Assembly: GCA_047630175.1 (NCBI GenBank)
Contig: JBLHVI010000009.1
Location: 34,483-98,482, forward strand
Length of the DNA: 64,000 nt
Reading direction: 5' to 3'
Origin: UBA4582 sp047630175
GTDB taxonomy: Bacteria; Pseudomonadota; Gammaproteobacteria; Pseudomonadales; Azotimanducaceae
The translations under genes were made by a program, and so were the position numbers. The notes beneath the pieces were generated by a model. It saw only the letters and a list, made by a program, of their open reading frames with translations, had not been told where the DNA came from and made no database searches. Within the stretch, counting starts at the first letter, position 1. Every line of letters starts with the position of its first letter. Of the stretch, positions 8,844 to 17,615 are shown one piece after another.

Positions 8844-10952
8844 ATGTTGAGTCCCGAAATAAAATCTCAGATCCAAGTAGCCTACTCAAGGCTACTGGAG
8901 GAAAAAGGCTATAAGTCACGGCATTGCCAGCGGCAGATGATTGCTGATATCGCCAATACCCTAGGCAATATTGTAATTGATAGCGAGGGGGCGCGCACCT
9001 CCGACGGCGGCGTTTGTGTGGTTGAAGCAGGTACGGGCACTGGTAAAACAGTCGCTTATGCCATGGCCGCATTGCCCATTGCCAAGGCGCTGGGTAAGCG
9101 TTTGGTCATTGCCACAGCGACGGTGGCCCTGCAAGAACAGATTGTGCTGCTGGACCTGCCGGATATTCGCAAACACTCGGGTCTGGAGTTTAGTTTCGCT
9201 CTCGCTAAAGGGCGACGGCGCTACCTGTGTCTTTCGCGTCTGGATCTAGCCCTGCAGGCCATGGGTTCTAGCAACCATACACTGGCTCTATACGAGGACG
9301 AAGTGCTTGCCAGCGATGTCTCGCATCAGGCTCTGTATGAAGAAATGATGGCGCGTCTAGGTCGAGGCGACTGGAATGGCGAGCGCGATAGTTGGTCGAC
9401 TGAGCTTGAGAATGATGCCTGGTTGCCGATCAGCACAGACCATGTGCAGTGTACCGGTAGAAAGTGTTCCCATTATGAAAATTGCTATTTCTACCGTGCG
9501 AGGGAACGTATTCACAAAGTTGATTGCATCGTCAGTAATCACGACCTCGTGCTGGCTGACCTTATGATGGGGGGCGGCGCGGTGCTGCCGGCGCCGGAAG
9601 ACACTATTTACATTTTTGATGAGGGACATCACCTACCGGATAAGGCAATTAATCATTTTTCAAATTTCCAGCTATTGCAATCAACCCAGGCTTGGCTTGA
9701 ACAGCTGCCTTCATCCTTCGGTTTGATGGCGGCTGAGATTGGTGATGTGGGCGGCTTAACCCACGGGCTGGGACGGCTGGAAGCAGGCATTACAGGTTTG
9801 CTGGAGCAACTACAGATCGTCAGCGCGGTCATTGAGCCGCTACGAGAGTTGGCTGAAGGTGAAGACCGCGAGCGGCGCTATCGGTTCGAGCAGGGGCGGG
9901 CTGATCCTGCACTTATGGAGGCCAGCGCCGGCGTCCTTGCGGCAGTCCAACGATTAAGTAATCAGACCATTCAGATTCAGGGCGCTATTGACGATCGCAT
10001 GTCGGATGAGGGGCCAGGGCAAGAGCAGTTGGAATATTGGTTGCCCATTATAGCCAGTGTTAATGCGCGACTTAACGGCGGGGCGGGACTCTGGCAAAGT
10101 TACCTGGCGGCCGACCCAGCGGGTCAGCCGCCGACAGCGCGTTGGGTCAGTTTTCGCGATAATGCAGAGGTCGCGATCAGCGCCAGTCCAGTGTCAGTTC
10201 ATGACACGTTGCAGGCCTTGTTATGGGCGCGCTGCTTCGGCGCTGTGCTGACGTCGGCAACACTGGCGGAAGGTGGGGATTTTGAACGCTTCCGAAAGCG
10301 TGCCGGCATTGGCGCAGATAATCATTTTAGGGCTCTCAAAAGTCCCTTTGATTATGGGACACAGGCCGTGTTGCGTGTGCCGTCCATGAATACTGACCCG
10401 CGAGATGCAGAAGCGCACAATGCCGAGGTAGCCAGTTTGTTACCCGCTACTCTCGCTGAAGTTGCGGGAGGGTTGGTGTTGTTCGCTTCTTGGCGGCAAA
10501 TGTTCAGGATTCGTGACGCGTTGCCCGAGGCCTTTCGAGAGCGTCTATTGGTGCAGGGTGACCTGTCAAAAAGTGAGATTATTGCCACCCAGAAACGCCG
10601 AGTTGATCAAGGGCAGGCGAGCATTATATTTGGTCTCGCCAGTTTTGCCGAAGGGATAGACCTACCGGGTCGCTATTGTGAGCACGTGGTGATCGTCAAG
10701 ATCCCCTTTGCCGTGCCCGACGATCCTGTTGGCGCGACGTTGAGCGAGTGGATTGAAGGCCAGGGTGGCAATGCGTTTCAGGAAATTATGATACCGGATG
10801 CCGCGTTGCGCATGGTGCAAGCCTGTGGCCGTCTATTGCGGACTGAAACAGATCAAGGTGTGGTTACTATTCTTGATCGGCGCCTCACTGCTCAGCGATA
10901 TGGCCAACGTTTGCTGAATGCCTTGCCACCGTTCCGGCGTGAGTTGGGCTAG
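8844..10952 (+). CDS. dinG: ATP-dependent DNA helicase DinG
   Basis: Superfamily 2, XPD-like 5'-3' helicase that unwinds forked DNA, D-loops and R-loops. The Walker A motif EAGTGTGKT lies at about residues 60-69. The iron-sulfur domain has one cysteine near 127 (YLCLSR) and a later group of three near 199-214 (QCTGRKCSHYENC), the expected four ligands. The Walker B box is FDEGHHLPD, as in E. coli DinG, near residue 259. Motifs V-VI appear as FGLASFAEGIDLPG and QACGRLLRTETDQG. The ATG at 8844 gives the usual length (702 residues); an in-frame ATG at 8751 would overlap the divergent gene and adds an unlikely cysteine/histidine-rich leader. Confidence 0.93.
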   Translation: MLSPEIKSQIQVAYSRLLEEKGYKSRHCQRQMIADIANTLGNIVIDSEGARTSDGGVCVVEAGTGTGKTVAYAMAALPIAKALGKRLVIATATVALQEQIVLLDLPDIRKHSGLEFSFALAKGRRRYLCLSRLDLALQAMGSSNHTLALYEDEVLASDVSHQALYEEMMARLGRGDWNGERDSWSTELENDAWLPISTDHVQCTGRKCSHYENCYFYRARERIHKVDCIVSNHDLVLADLMMGGGAVLPAPEDTIYIFDEGHHLPDKAINHFSNFQLLQSTQAWLEQLPSSFGLMAAEIGDVGGLTHGLGRLEAGITGLLEQLQIVSAVIEPLRELAEGEDRERRYRFEQGRADPALMEASAGVLAAVQRLSNQTIQIQGAIDDRMSDEGPGQEQLEYWLPIIASVNARLNGGAGLWQSYLAADPAGQPPTARWVSFRDNAEVAISASPVSVHDTLQALLWARCFGAVLTSATLAEGGDFERFRKRAGIGADNHFRALKSPFDYGTQAVLRVPSMNTDPRDAEAHNAEVASLLPATLAEVAGGLVLFASWRQMFRIRDALPEAFRERLLVQGDLSKSEIIATQKRRVDQGQASIIFGLASFAEGIDLPGRYCEHVVIVKIPFAVPDDPVGATLSEWIEGQGGNAFQEIMIPDAALRMVQACGRLLRTETDQGVVTILDRRLTAQRYGQRLLNALPPFRRELG

Positions 10953-11003
10953 CGCCTCAAACATTTGCGGCTGAACGCCAGATGAATGACTCTGCTTGGC
11001 TTA

Positions 11004-11036
11004 TTCAGGAAGTATTCAGCCTGTACGGGCTAATCT
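11004..11036 (+). promoter_or_regulatory. TTCAG-N6-TTCAG tandem operator and -10, envelope regulon
   Basis: Two direct TTCAG half-sites at 11004-11008 and 11015-11019 (11-bp period, one helical turn) are followed by CCT and, exactly 11 nt after the second half-site, a -10-like TAATCT at 11031-11036. No -35 box is present, as expected of a promoter activated by an OmpR-family regulator bound to tandem repeats. The same layout, including spacing and trailing CCT, occurs at 58270-58302. The site precedes the glycine-zipper/PepSY/two-component unit, so autoregulation by the response regulator at 12143 is the likely reading. Confidence 0.6.
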
Positions 11037-11060
11037 GCTTTCCACACTTGCAACACAGGT

Positions 11061-11678
11061 ATGGCGGGCATGAAAAACAAACAGACCAAAGCGATCAGGC
11101 GTGATTCTCTAGGACCGAAAAATAGAGGCGCTGCTATTGTCGCTGCTATTGATTTTAAAACAGGGGCGTTGGCACTGTGCTTGTCTGTCGGGTTGGTAAC
11201 ATTGCCAGCTTTTGCTTCAAGCAATGTTTCTTACGATTATGGGACAGTCATAGAGTCACAGCCGGTCTATACGACAGTGAAAATAAACACTCCACGTGAG
11301 GAATGTTGGCAAGAACAAGTCATTTATGAAGACCGGGGGCGCAGCCGTCACCCGCTTGGGACGGTGTTGGGTGGTGTCATCGGTGGCGCACTAGGTAATG
11401 CGGTGGGGCATAATAAATCTAACAAGCGAGTAGGTGCGGTGGTTGGCGCTGTTCTTGGAGCGACCGTTGGTAATGTGATCGCGTCGTCTAATGCGCCGTC
11501 TGTGCGTCGCCAAGAGACGCAGGAACGCTGTAAGGTTTATCAAGATTATCGCGAAGAAGAGCGTTTGATTGGATACCAAGTCAGGTATCGTTACAACGAG
11601 CAGACCTATTCAACTCGCATGGACACAGATCCGGGTGATACGATAAAGGTTCGCTTGGCTATATCACCCGTGATGTAG
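11061..11678 (+). CDS. Glycine-zipper outer-membrane-type protein (17-kDa surface antigen-like)
   Basis: A 205-residue exported protein. A basic N-terminus leads to a hydrophobic signal (GALALCLSVGLVTLPAFA). Residues about 95-140 form a glycine-zipper segment (LGTVLGGVIGGALGNAVG and VGAVVGAVLGATVGNVIAS) of the Rickettsia 17-kDa antigen/YmgG type, which inserts in or lies against membranes. The C-terminal part contains the YQVRYRYNEQTYSTRM motif common in these proteins. Cysteines at ECWQEQ and ERCKVY may pair in the periplasm. It is the first gene of a group with a PepSY protein and a two-component system. The start may be the ATG at 11061 or at 11070. Confidence 0.8.
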   Translation: MAGMKNKQTKAIRRDSLGPKNRGAAIVAAIDFKTGALALCLSVGLVTLPAFASSNVSYDYGTVIESQPVYTTVKINTPREECWQEQVIYEDRGRSRHPLGTVLGGVIGGALGNAVGHNKSNKRVGAVVGAVLGATVGNVIASSNAPSVRRQETQERCKVYQDYREEERLIGYQVRYRYNEQTYSTRMDTDPGDTIKVRLAISPVM

Positions 11679-11741
11679 CCTTTGATTTGAGAATGCTTAA
11701 CTAATGAGCAACGACTCATGCGTAGGAGGCCAAAGATTTTA

Positions 11742-12086
11742 ATGCGTAACCTAATGTTGCTGATGTGGCTGTTAGCCAGTCTAGGAGTGACGCAAGGTGC
11801 CGTGGCAGGACCTAAAGGGCTGGCTGGCAGGCCTATTCTGCTGGCAGCGCAGAATCTGGTCCCAGCAAAGCCTTCACGCTCAACCCGCCTGCCGCCGCGT
11901 GCTCAGCGACTCGACTCTCGAGATGCCGCAGCGCAAGTGCGGCAGCAATATCAGTCTTACAAAATTCTTTCGGTGAGTCTGATCGACAGCAAAGGTCCGG
12001 CGGTTTATCGCGTTAAAACACTGTCTCCGAAAGGGGTTGTGAAAACAGTCTTTGTTGACGGGAACTCTGGTAATGTTTTTGACTAG
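11742..12086 (+). CDS. PepSY-like periplasmic protein
   Basis: A 114-residue exported protein: signal peptide (LMLLMWLLASLGVTQGAVA), a proline/arginine-rich linker, then a single PepSY-type domain (about residues 60-114) with the typical pattern AAAQVRQQYQ, ILSVSLID, AVYRVKTLSP, VKTVFVDGNSGNV. Small PepSY proteins are often encoded just before PhoP/PhoQ-like systems and are thought to sense or modulate envelope signals. AGGAGG at 11724-11729 serves the ATG at 11742, 12 nt away; the in-frame ATG at 11718 precedes that site and is rejected. Part of the regulatory unit at 11-14.2 kb. Confidence 0.78.
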   Translation: MRNLMLLMWLLASLGVTQGAVAGPKGLAGRPILLAAQNLVPAKPSRSTRLPPRAQRLDSRDAAAQVRQQYQSYKILSVSLIDSKGPAVYRVKTLSPKGVVKTVFVDGNSGNVFD

Positions 12087-12142
12087 CGTGGTTTCGCTTT
12101 AAAAGTGCACTGCGGCAATCTGGCTTAAGTTGAGGCTAAACG

Positions 12143-12826
12143 ATGGCAAATCGATTATTACTGCTTGAGGATCAAGATGAACTGAGACAGCAATTGGTTG
12201 AGTTGCTGGAGCGCCACGGCTTTGTTATTGATGCTTGCGGCGACGGCATAGAGGGCCTGTACATCGCTCAGAAATTTAATTTTGACGTTGCCGTTATTGA
12301 TCTTGGTTTGCCTCGTGTGTCTGGTCTGGAAATCATACGTAAGATTCGTGAGGAAGGTCGAGACTACCCGATTCTGATTTTGACAGCGCGTGCTGATTGG
12401 ACCGACAAGGTAGATGGGCTGGCTGCGGGTGCCGATGATTATCTGGTTAAGCCGTTTCATGTACAGGAGCTGATCGCTCGGCTTGAGGCTATGTTGCGAC
12501 GGGCGCAAGGTCAGTTCAAACCCAATCTCGTGTGGGGGCGCATACATCTTGATCTGCGAGCCAAACGCGTAAATGTCGATGATGACCGGGTAGACCTGAC
12601 GGCCTTTGAGTTCAATATTCTTGAATACTTAATGCAGCGACCCGGTGAGGTGGTTTCCAAGTCCGAATTGACTGAGCACCTGTATGACCAAGATTTTGAC
12701 CGCGACAGTAATGTCATCGAGGTATTCGTCGGCCGGCTGCGCAAAAAACTTGATCCGGACAATGTCATCAAACCTATCGAAACAGTTCGCGGGCAGGGCT
12801 ATCGACTGAACCAGACCAGTGAATAA
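12143..12826 (+). CDS. OmpR/PhoP-family response regulator
   Basis: A 227-residue DNA-binding response regulator. The receiver domain has the acidic pocket (LLLEDQDE, residues 6-13), the phosphoacceptor Asp53 in VIDLGLP, a conserved Thr81 in LTAR, and Lys103 in LVKPF. The C-terminal winged helix (about 130-225) ends with the recognition and wing motifs SNVIEVFVGRLRKKLD and ETVRGQGYRL. It resembles PhoP/QseB members that bind direct repeats with 11-bp spacing, which matches the TTCAG repeats upstream of this unit. The sensor kinase follows 7 bp downstream. The signal sensed is unknown. Confidence 0.93.
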   Translation: MANRLLLLEDQDELRQQLVELLERHGFVIDACGDGIEGLYIAQKFNFDVAVIDLGLPRVSGLEIIRKIREEGRDYPILILTARADWTDKVDGLAAGADDYLVKPFHVQELIARLEAMLRRAQGQFKPNLVWGRIHLDLRAKRVNVDDDRVDLTAFEFNILEYLMQRPGEVVSKSELTEHLYDQDFDRDSNVIEVFVGRLRKKLDPDNVIKPIETVRGQGYRLNQTSE

Positions 12827-12833
12827 CTAGCCG

Positions 12834-14213
12834 GTGGCGGTGCGCCAATACTCCCTTCGCGGACGTCTGCTGATAACGGCAACACTTGTGTTATTGCTAT
12901 TTTTGGGCCTGATGGGGTTAGTTCTTGATCAGGCTTTCCAAAGAAGCGCAGAGCAGGGTGTTTCCGAACGCCTGATGATCCACATCTATGGCCTGTTAGC
13001 CGTCACCGAGGTTGACGAACAGCTGAGCTTGCCTGAAGCCATGCAGGAGCCTAGCTTCAATGTCTTGGGCTCGGGTTTGTTCGCGCTGGTGTTTGATGAT
13101 GAAGGTACTGAACTTTGGCGCAGCCCATCTGCGCTCGATTTGCGTCTGGAGGAGCGCAGCGCAGGGCAGCTGTTCACTGACCTGATGCCGGGCAGTCAGC
13201 GATTTGGGCGGCAGGCGCTGTTAGGTGCAGGCGAGGTGTTTTTTAAAAGCTATCACGTGCTGTGGCAGCGAGCTGAGATTCAAGTGCCCTATACCTTTGT
13301 TGTGCTGGAGACGACGATACCCTTTGAAAGTGAAATTCGTGGTTTTCGAAATAACCTCTGGGGCTGGTTGTTAGGTGTTGTAGTGTTGCTGGTATTAGTC
13401 CAATGGCGGGTCATGAGTTGGGGGTTATCACCTTTGCAAAAACTCGCCCAAGATCTAAAAGCGATAGAGGACGGTGACAAGACTTCATTAGGAGGAACTT
13501 ATCCTGCAGAGATACAGGGTGTGACGCGTAATTTGAACCTTCTGCTGGCAAGTGAACACCAGCAACGCGAACGCTATCGTACGACCCTGGGAGACTTAGC
13601 CCACAGTCTAAAAACGCCGCTCGCTATACTGCATGGCGCTTCAAGCGCTCTCGGACATGCCAGCGATCGTCAAAGTATCGCTGCAATGCAGCAAACAGTT
13701 GCAGAGCAGGTAGCGCGGATGGACGAGATCGTAGGCTATCAGTTAGAGCGCGCAGTTACCTCGTCATTAAGTCCCATCAAAGCGCCCATCGATGTCCAAC
13801 CTTTGGTCAGCAGGTTGATCTCGGCTTTGTTAAAGGTCTATGTTGACAAAAACTTACAGATCAATGCGGATAAAGTAGCGGGTAGCTTTTTTGGTGATCA
13901 GCGTGACCTGATGGAACTGTTAGGAAATGTTTTAGATAATGCGTGCAAATATGGACACCAATACGTTGGTTTGTGTATTGAGAATTCTATCAATACTTCT
14001 GGATTGCAGATAACCGTCGACGACGATGGGCCAGGTATTGATGAATCAGATCGCACGCGTGTGCTAACGCGCGGTACACGACTTGACTCTACCGTGGCGG
14101 GGCAAGGTATTGGCCTAGCGGTGGTGGGAGAAATTGTCAGTCGCTATGGTGGTACCGTGAGCATCCAACAATCACCTATGGGCGGTGCTAGGTTAGTAAT
14201 CGAGTTACAATAA
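12834..14213 (+). CDS. PhoQ-like membrane sensor histidine kinase
   Basis: A 459-residue sensor kinase. Two membrane helices (about residues 11-30 and 176-193) bracket a periplasmic sensor region of roughly 145 residues. A HAMP-like linker leads to the HisKA box with His257 in GDLAHSLKTPLA, a form typical of PhoQ-type kinases. The ATPase domain shows the N box (LLGNVLDNACKYG), the G1 box (VDDDGPGID) and the G2 box (GQGIGLAVV). It probably phosphorylates the adjacent regulator at Asp53. The start is GTG at 12834 (another GTG at 12840); no ATG fits. The end of the gene borders a decayed region. Confidence 0.9.
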   Translation: MAVRQYSLRGRLLITATLVLLLFLGLMGLVLDQAFQRSAEQGVSERLMIHIYGLLAVTEVDEQLSLPEAMQEPSFNVLGSGLFALVFDDEGTELWRSPSALDLRLEERSAGQLFTDLMPGSQRFGRQALLGAGEVFFKSYHVLWQRAEIQVPYTFVVLETTIPFESEIRGFRNNLWGWLLGVVVLLVLVQWRVMSWGLSPLQKLAQDLKAIEDGDKTSLGGTYPAEIQGVTRNLNLLLASEHQQRERYRTTLGDLAHSLKTPLAILHGASSALGHASDRQSIAAMQQTVAEQVARMDEIVGYQLERAVTSSLSPIKAPIDVQPLVSRLISALLKVYVDKNLQINADKVAGSFFGDQRDLMELLGNVLDNACKYGHQYVGLCIENSINTSGLQITVDDDGPGIDESDRTRVLTRGTRLDSTVAGQGIGLAVVGEIVSRYGGTVSIQQSPMGGARLVIELQ

Positions 14214-14400
14214 GATCAGTGGGTGTTTTAACAACCACTATGCTACTAAGCTGCTACCTCACATACTGTAACCGAACTTTCCAACGTTTATCGACGGCTA
14301 AGCGTGCTCGGTTGCGTCGTCAGTCGGCCATAAAATCTTCAGGATGGATAAGCATCGAGTTTGGTTTATCTAATCTTAGGGTGCACGTGACTGCCATAAA
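14214..14400. other. Degenerate non-coding stretch after the kinase gene
   Basis: No convincing gene. A 108-codon open frame (14219-14545, plus) crosses it, but its product has no recognisable pattern and runs out of frame over the 5' part of the beta-barrel pseudogene. Together with the following 1.4 kb this looks like decaying accessory DNA. Confidence 0.5.
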
Positions 14401-15297
14401 AACATTTTTTCACGATGCATCGGCAAACATCACTATGCCGCGGTGGTACCATAGCTCTCAGCGATCGCCGCCCATCTTTATGAACAATATCTGGACATTG
14501 ATAGGCGCTATACGCATTACGCTAGCTCTCGTGATCGGTATGTAAAGTCACCGAATTTGAGCATCTGATACACGATTCTTCGTGATGAACTTGATACGAG
14601 AATCATTCGTGATGCCTCGCCGACGGCACTAGGCACCATCATTCAGGTCGAGGATATGCTGGGACTGAAAGACAAAAAAACCATCGAAAAACTAGATTTT
14701 GTGTATCGTTTCTGTGGTTTTCATCGGCTTGAGTATAGTCACTCTGTAGTTAAATGTTCTGGCACAGCGTCAATTTCAAATGACATTGTCGTTGGTGACA
14801 AAATTTTTCAAGTGGGCGCGGTGGTAAATTCTAAGAACGAATCTGAAACGATGAGACTTAGCTATGGATACTCCGTGCTTCGGGATAATCAAAAAGAACT
14901 CGGCATCACAGCGGGATTACATCGTACACGATTAGAAACAAGTATCATCTCAACAATTATCGGTGAAGTAGAATCAAATCGAGCAGGTCCTATATTGCCG
15001 ACTATCGGTGCTTTTGGGTCTGTCGTTATTGGTCCAAGAACCAGGGTTGATTTTGAGGCACAGTTCCGCCGGCTTGATTATGATCGCTATGAAGGCTCTC
15101 TGAACTACGCACGGGTTGAATTGTTGCGTGAACTTGGTCACTTGGGCTTGGGTATTGGTTACTCCTACTACTCGGTTAGACTTGACTCGACGGATAGCGA
15201 TTTTATGGGGGCAGTTGAATTTCGACACCGAGGTCCCAGCGCATCTCTCTCAGTTCAATGCGAGGGGTTTTTTATACCAGAGTCCGAAAATCAATGA
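14401..15297 (+). pseudogene. Outer-membrane beta-barrel protein pseudogene
   Basis: In frame 1 the stretch 14656-15297 encodes alternating strands typical of a small barrel family: RFCGFHRLEYSHS, SNDIVVGDKIFQVGAVVNS, MRLSYGYSVLRD, LGITAGLHRTRLE, DRYEGSLNYARVELLRELG, LGLGIGYSYYSVRLDS, MGAVEFRHRGPSASLSV. Homology-like sequence continues upstream in the same frame (YTILRDELDTRIIRDASP) across a TGA at 14566, where a Gly codon (GGA) would be expected. It goes further to a signal-peptide-like HYAAVVP-stop-LSAIAAH interrupted by TAG at 14452. No good start is left. Two nonsense codons and no start indicate a pseudogene, although 14656-15297 alone is open for 213 codons. Confidence 0.6.
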
Positions 15298-15473
15298 ACG
15301 ATCAATGATAGACGAGATCGTGCATAGCACTAGTTACGAGGACTTTACGTTATTGTAATTTAATTCAATGTGACACATGCTGAAGAATAACGCGTTACTA
15401 GGATTACCAATCGTACTAAAATTGTCCTGAATTGCTTTTTCGCGATACGACTAACTGACTGTCGTTCGACGAA

Positions 15474-15692
15474 ATGACGGGCGCTGGCAATATTTCGTTC
15501 AGCAAAAAACAGCCGAACAGGGTTCTAATTGTTGCCGCGACTAAAAATGGCACCAACGAATTTTTGTTTGAGAATGCGATTCAACTTGGCATGAAAGATA
15601 TCGATGATAATGGCTTCGTTGGTATGGCGGTGATCGAGGATGCATTTCCGACCAAAGATGCGATTGAAAATCACATCTTCAAGCACCCGTAG
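15474..15692 (+). CDS. Hypothetical short ORF in decayed region
   Basis: A 72-codon frame I do not recognise. It has a hydrophobic strand (NRVLIVAAT), a mixed helix (NEFLFENAIQLG), DIDDNGFVGMAVIEDAF and a charged end. Composition is plausible for a folded fragment, but there is no Shine-Dalgarno sequence and it sits between a pseudogene and the sulfite-oxidase gene. It may be the remnant of a larger gene. Confidence 0.25.
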   Translation: MTGAGNISFSKKQPNRVLIVAATKNGTNEFLFENAIQLGMKDIDDNGFVGMAVIEDAFPTKDAIENHIFKHP

Positions 15693-15799
15693 ATTAGATT
15701 GGCGCGACGAATATGCCTAACGCTTTGATCATAAAAACATTAGTGGTCGTATAGATGCAGCGCTAACTATTTACTGATACTAAGAGGAGCTCTCTGGTG

Positions 15800-17320
15800 A
15801 TGCACCTTAATCGTCGATCTATGATCAAAGCATTGGCTGGTGCTTGTGCACTGGCAGCATCGCCGCTGCGGTGGGCTGCATCGGCTGCATTGACGCGCTC
15901 AATGCCGACAGGTAAAGAAAACGCGACTTTTCTGGTGCACAATGAACTGCCTTGGGCATTAGAAACCATGCGTTCTAGTGTTGGTTTCAGTCCTATTACA
16001 CCAGAGTCGCATTTTTTTGTTCGCAATAATTTACCCATGCCTGATGCGTCGATTGTTGACAACAGAAATGCATGGCGCGTAGAAATAGACGGTACAGAAA
16101 ACCCCGGTAGCCTGAGTCTACGCGATCTAAAACGAATGGAGACGCGCACCGTGGCGACGGTATTGCAGTGCTCAGGCAATGGTCGGGTATTTTTCCCGCA
16201 TAAACCATCTGGTTCGCAATGGGGTGTCGGTGCGGCGGGTTGTGCGCTATGGACGGGGGTTTTAGTTTCCGATGTTGTTGCACTCTTTGGTGGTGTTAAG
16301 GGCGGACTTGACTACGTGACAACGACAGGTGGTGAGTCAATTCCAGCGGGAATAGATTTCAATCAAGTAGCGGTGCAACGATCGGTGCCTTTAGATAAGG
16401 GTTTGAAAGACTGCATGTTGGTTTGGGAAATGAATGGGGCACCAATATCTCTCGTGCACGGTGGTCCTGTGCGTTTAATCGTTCCGGGTTACTACGGCGT
16501 AAACAACGTTAAGTGGGTAAAAAAGCTAGCTGCAACGTCAGAAGAATCCGTTACTGAAATTCAACAAACTGGCTATCGCGTTCGAGATATTGGCAAAAGC
16601 GGTGGCCCTCAACACCCGTCTATGTGGCGTATGGATGTGAAGTCGTGGATTAACGGTCCCGGTGCTGATGGCGAACCTGTGCTGCCCGGACGCAATTACT
16701 TGTACGGTGTGGCATTTTCTGGCGAGCGAGGTGTTAAGCACGTAGACGTATCCAGTGATAATGGCACGACCTGGGAGGCAGCAGAATTAGTCGGGCCAGA
16801 TTTGGGCCCAGATGCGTGGCGGACGTTCAGGTTCGAAGTTGATCTATCGTTAGGAAAAAGTCGGTATGTTTCGCGTGCGACAGATATGGCGGGTGATACG
16901 CAGCCGCGAAAACGTCAAGAAAACCATCGCGGTTATGGCAATACTAGTTGGGAAGATGCCGGTTTAGATATTAATGTGGTGAGTGAGTTACCTAGGTTTG
17001 TGTCAACACTTAAGCCTGCGATAGCCAGTGCGACGGTCTCTTTAGTGGACAAGGCACCTATTAAATTATCTGCTAAAGCGAAACAGGGGAAAGACATTTA
17101 CTTGACAAAAGCACAACCAAATTGTGGTGTTTGCCACGCCTTGGTCGACGCTGGTAGCAAGGGCGCAATAGGGCCTAATTTGAACCTATTAAAACCATCT
17201 GAGGCTCAGGTATCGAAGGCCATAAGCCAAGGCGTGGGCATAATGCCTTCGTTTGGAGCTCAGCTTAGTAAAGATGAAATTGCCGCATTAGCTGCCTATG
17301 TCGCAGAAACTACGCGCTGA
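15800..17320 (+). CDS. Sulfite oxidase-like molybdoenzyme fused to cytochrome c
   Basis: A 506-residue periplasmic protein. It starts with a Tat-type signal (NRRSMIKALAGACALAAS). The molybdopterin domain (about 45-260) has the Mo-binding cysteine Cys124 in VLQCSGNGR; the dimerisation domain follows (about 265-385). The C-terminal 85 residues form a mono-haem cytochrome c with CGVCH at 442-446 and a likely axial Met in GIMPSFG. SorA/SoxC enzymes usually use a separate cytochrome subunit, so this single chain would pass electrons from sulfite or a related substrate straight to its own haem. AAGAGGAG at 15782-15789 fits ATG 15800; a GTG lies at 15797. No partner genes adjoin. Confidence 0.85.
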   Translation: MHLNRRSMIKALAGACALAASPLRWAASAALTRSMPTGKENATFLVHNELPWALETMRSSVGFSPITPESHFFVRNNLPMPDASIVDNRNAWRVEIDGTENPGSLSLRDLKRMETRTVATVLQCSGNGRVFFPHKPSGSQWGVGAAGCALWTGVLVSDVVALFGGVKGGLDYVTTTGGESIPAGIDFNQVAVQRSVPLDKGLKDCMLVWEMNGAPISLVHGGPVRLIVPGYYGVNNVKWVKKLAATSEESVTEIQQTGYRVRDIGKSGGPQHPSMWRMDVKSWINGPGADGEPVLPGRNYLYGVAFSGERGVKHVDVSSDNGTTWEAAELVGPDLGPDAWRTFRFEVDLSLGKSRYVSRATDMAGDTQPRKRQENHRGYGNTSWEDAGLDINVVSELPRFVSTLKPAIASATVSLVDKAPIKLSAKAKQGKDIYLTKAQPNCGVCHALVDAGSKGAIGPNLNLLKPSEAQVSKAISQGVGIMPSFGAQLSKDEIAALAAYVAETTR

Positions 17321-17615
17321 TAGGGCGACGTAAATAGCCTATCGCCCCGATGCTGACCTTCTTGATATGCAAGATAGCGTTTTCCGGTACCATCGAATGC
17401 AGACGCTACCTGAACACAATACGGTATCGCGGATTATTGGCGTCGGCTACTTGATATCATCGCAAGCATGGAAGACTAATTCGCTACACAAACAACTAGG
17501 GGTATATCAGAAAGAATCTTGTATCTGTGGTAAGTAGCTTTTGGTGAGCGCGTAGGTTGCTGATAGCAATGCTCGCTTATTTTTCAGGCTCGGCTAATGT
17601 ACAAAAGTTGAGTTG
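17321..17615. other. Intergenic gap with inverted repeat
   Basis: No gene seen. Just after the molybdoenzyme stop, an inverted repeat (GATAGG...CCTATC, or GGGCGA...TCGCCC) spans about 17319-17347. It could fold but has no T-run behind it, so a terminator is not clear. This gap lies between two convergent genes. Confidence 0.35.

Noticed and set aside
14219..14545. 108-codon plus-strand open frame after the kinase gene
   Set aside because: Composition is not protein-like, no Shine-Dalgarno sequence, and it overlaps the better-supported frame of the barrel pseudogene.
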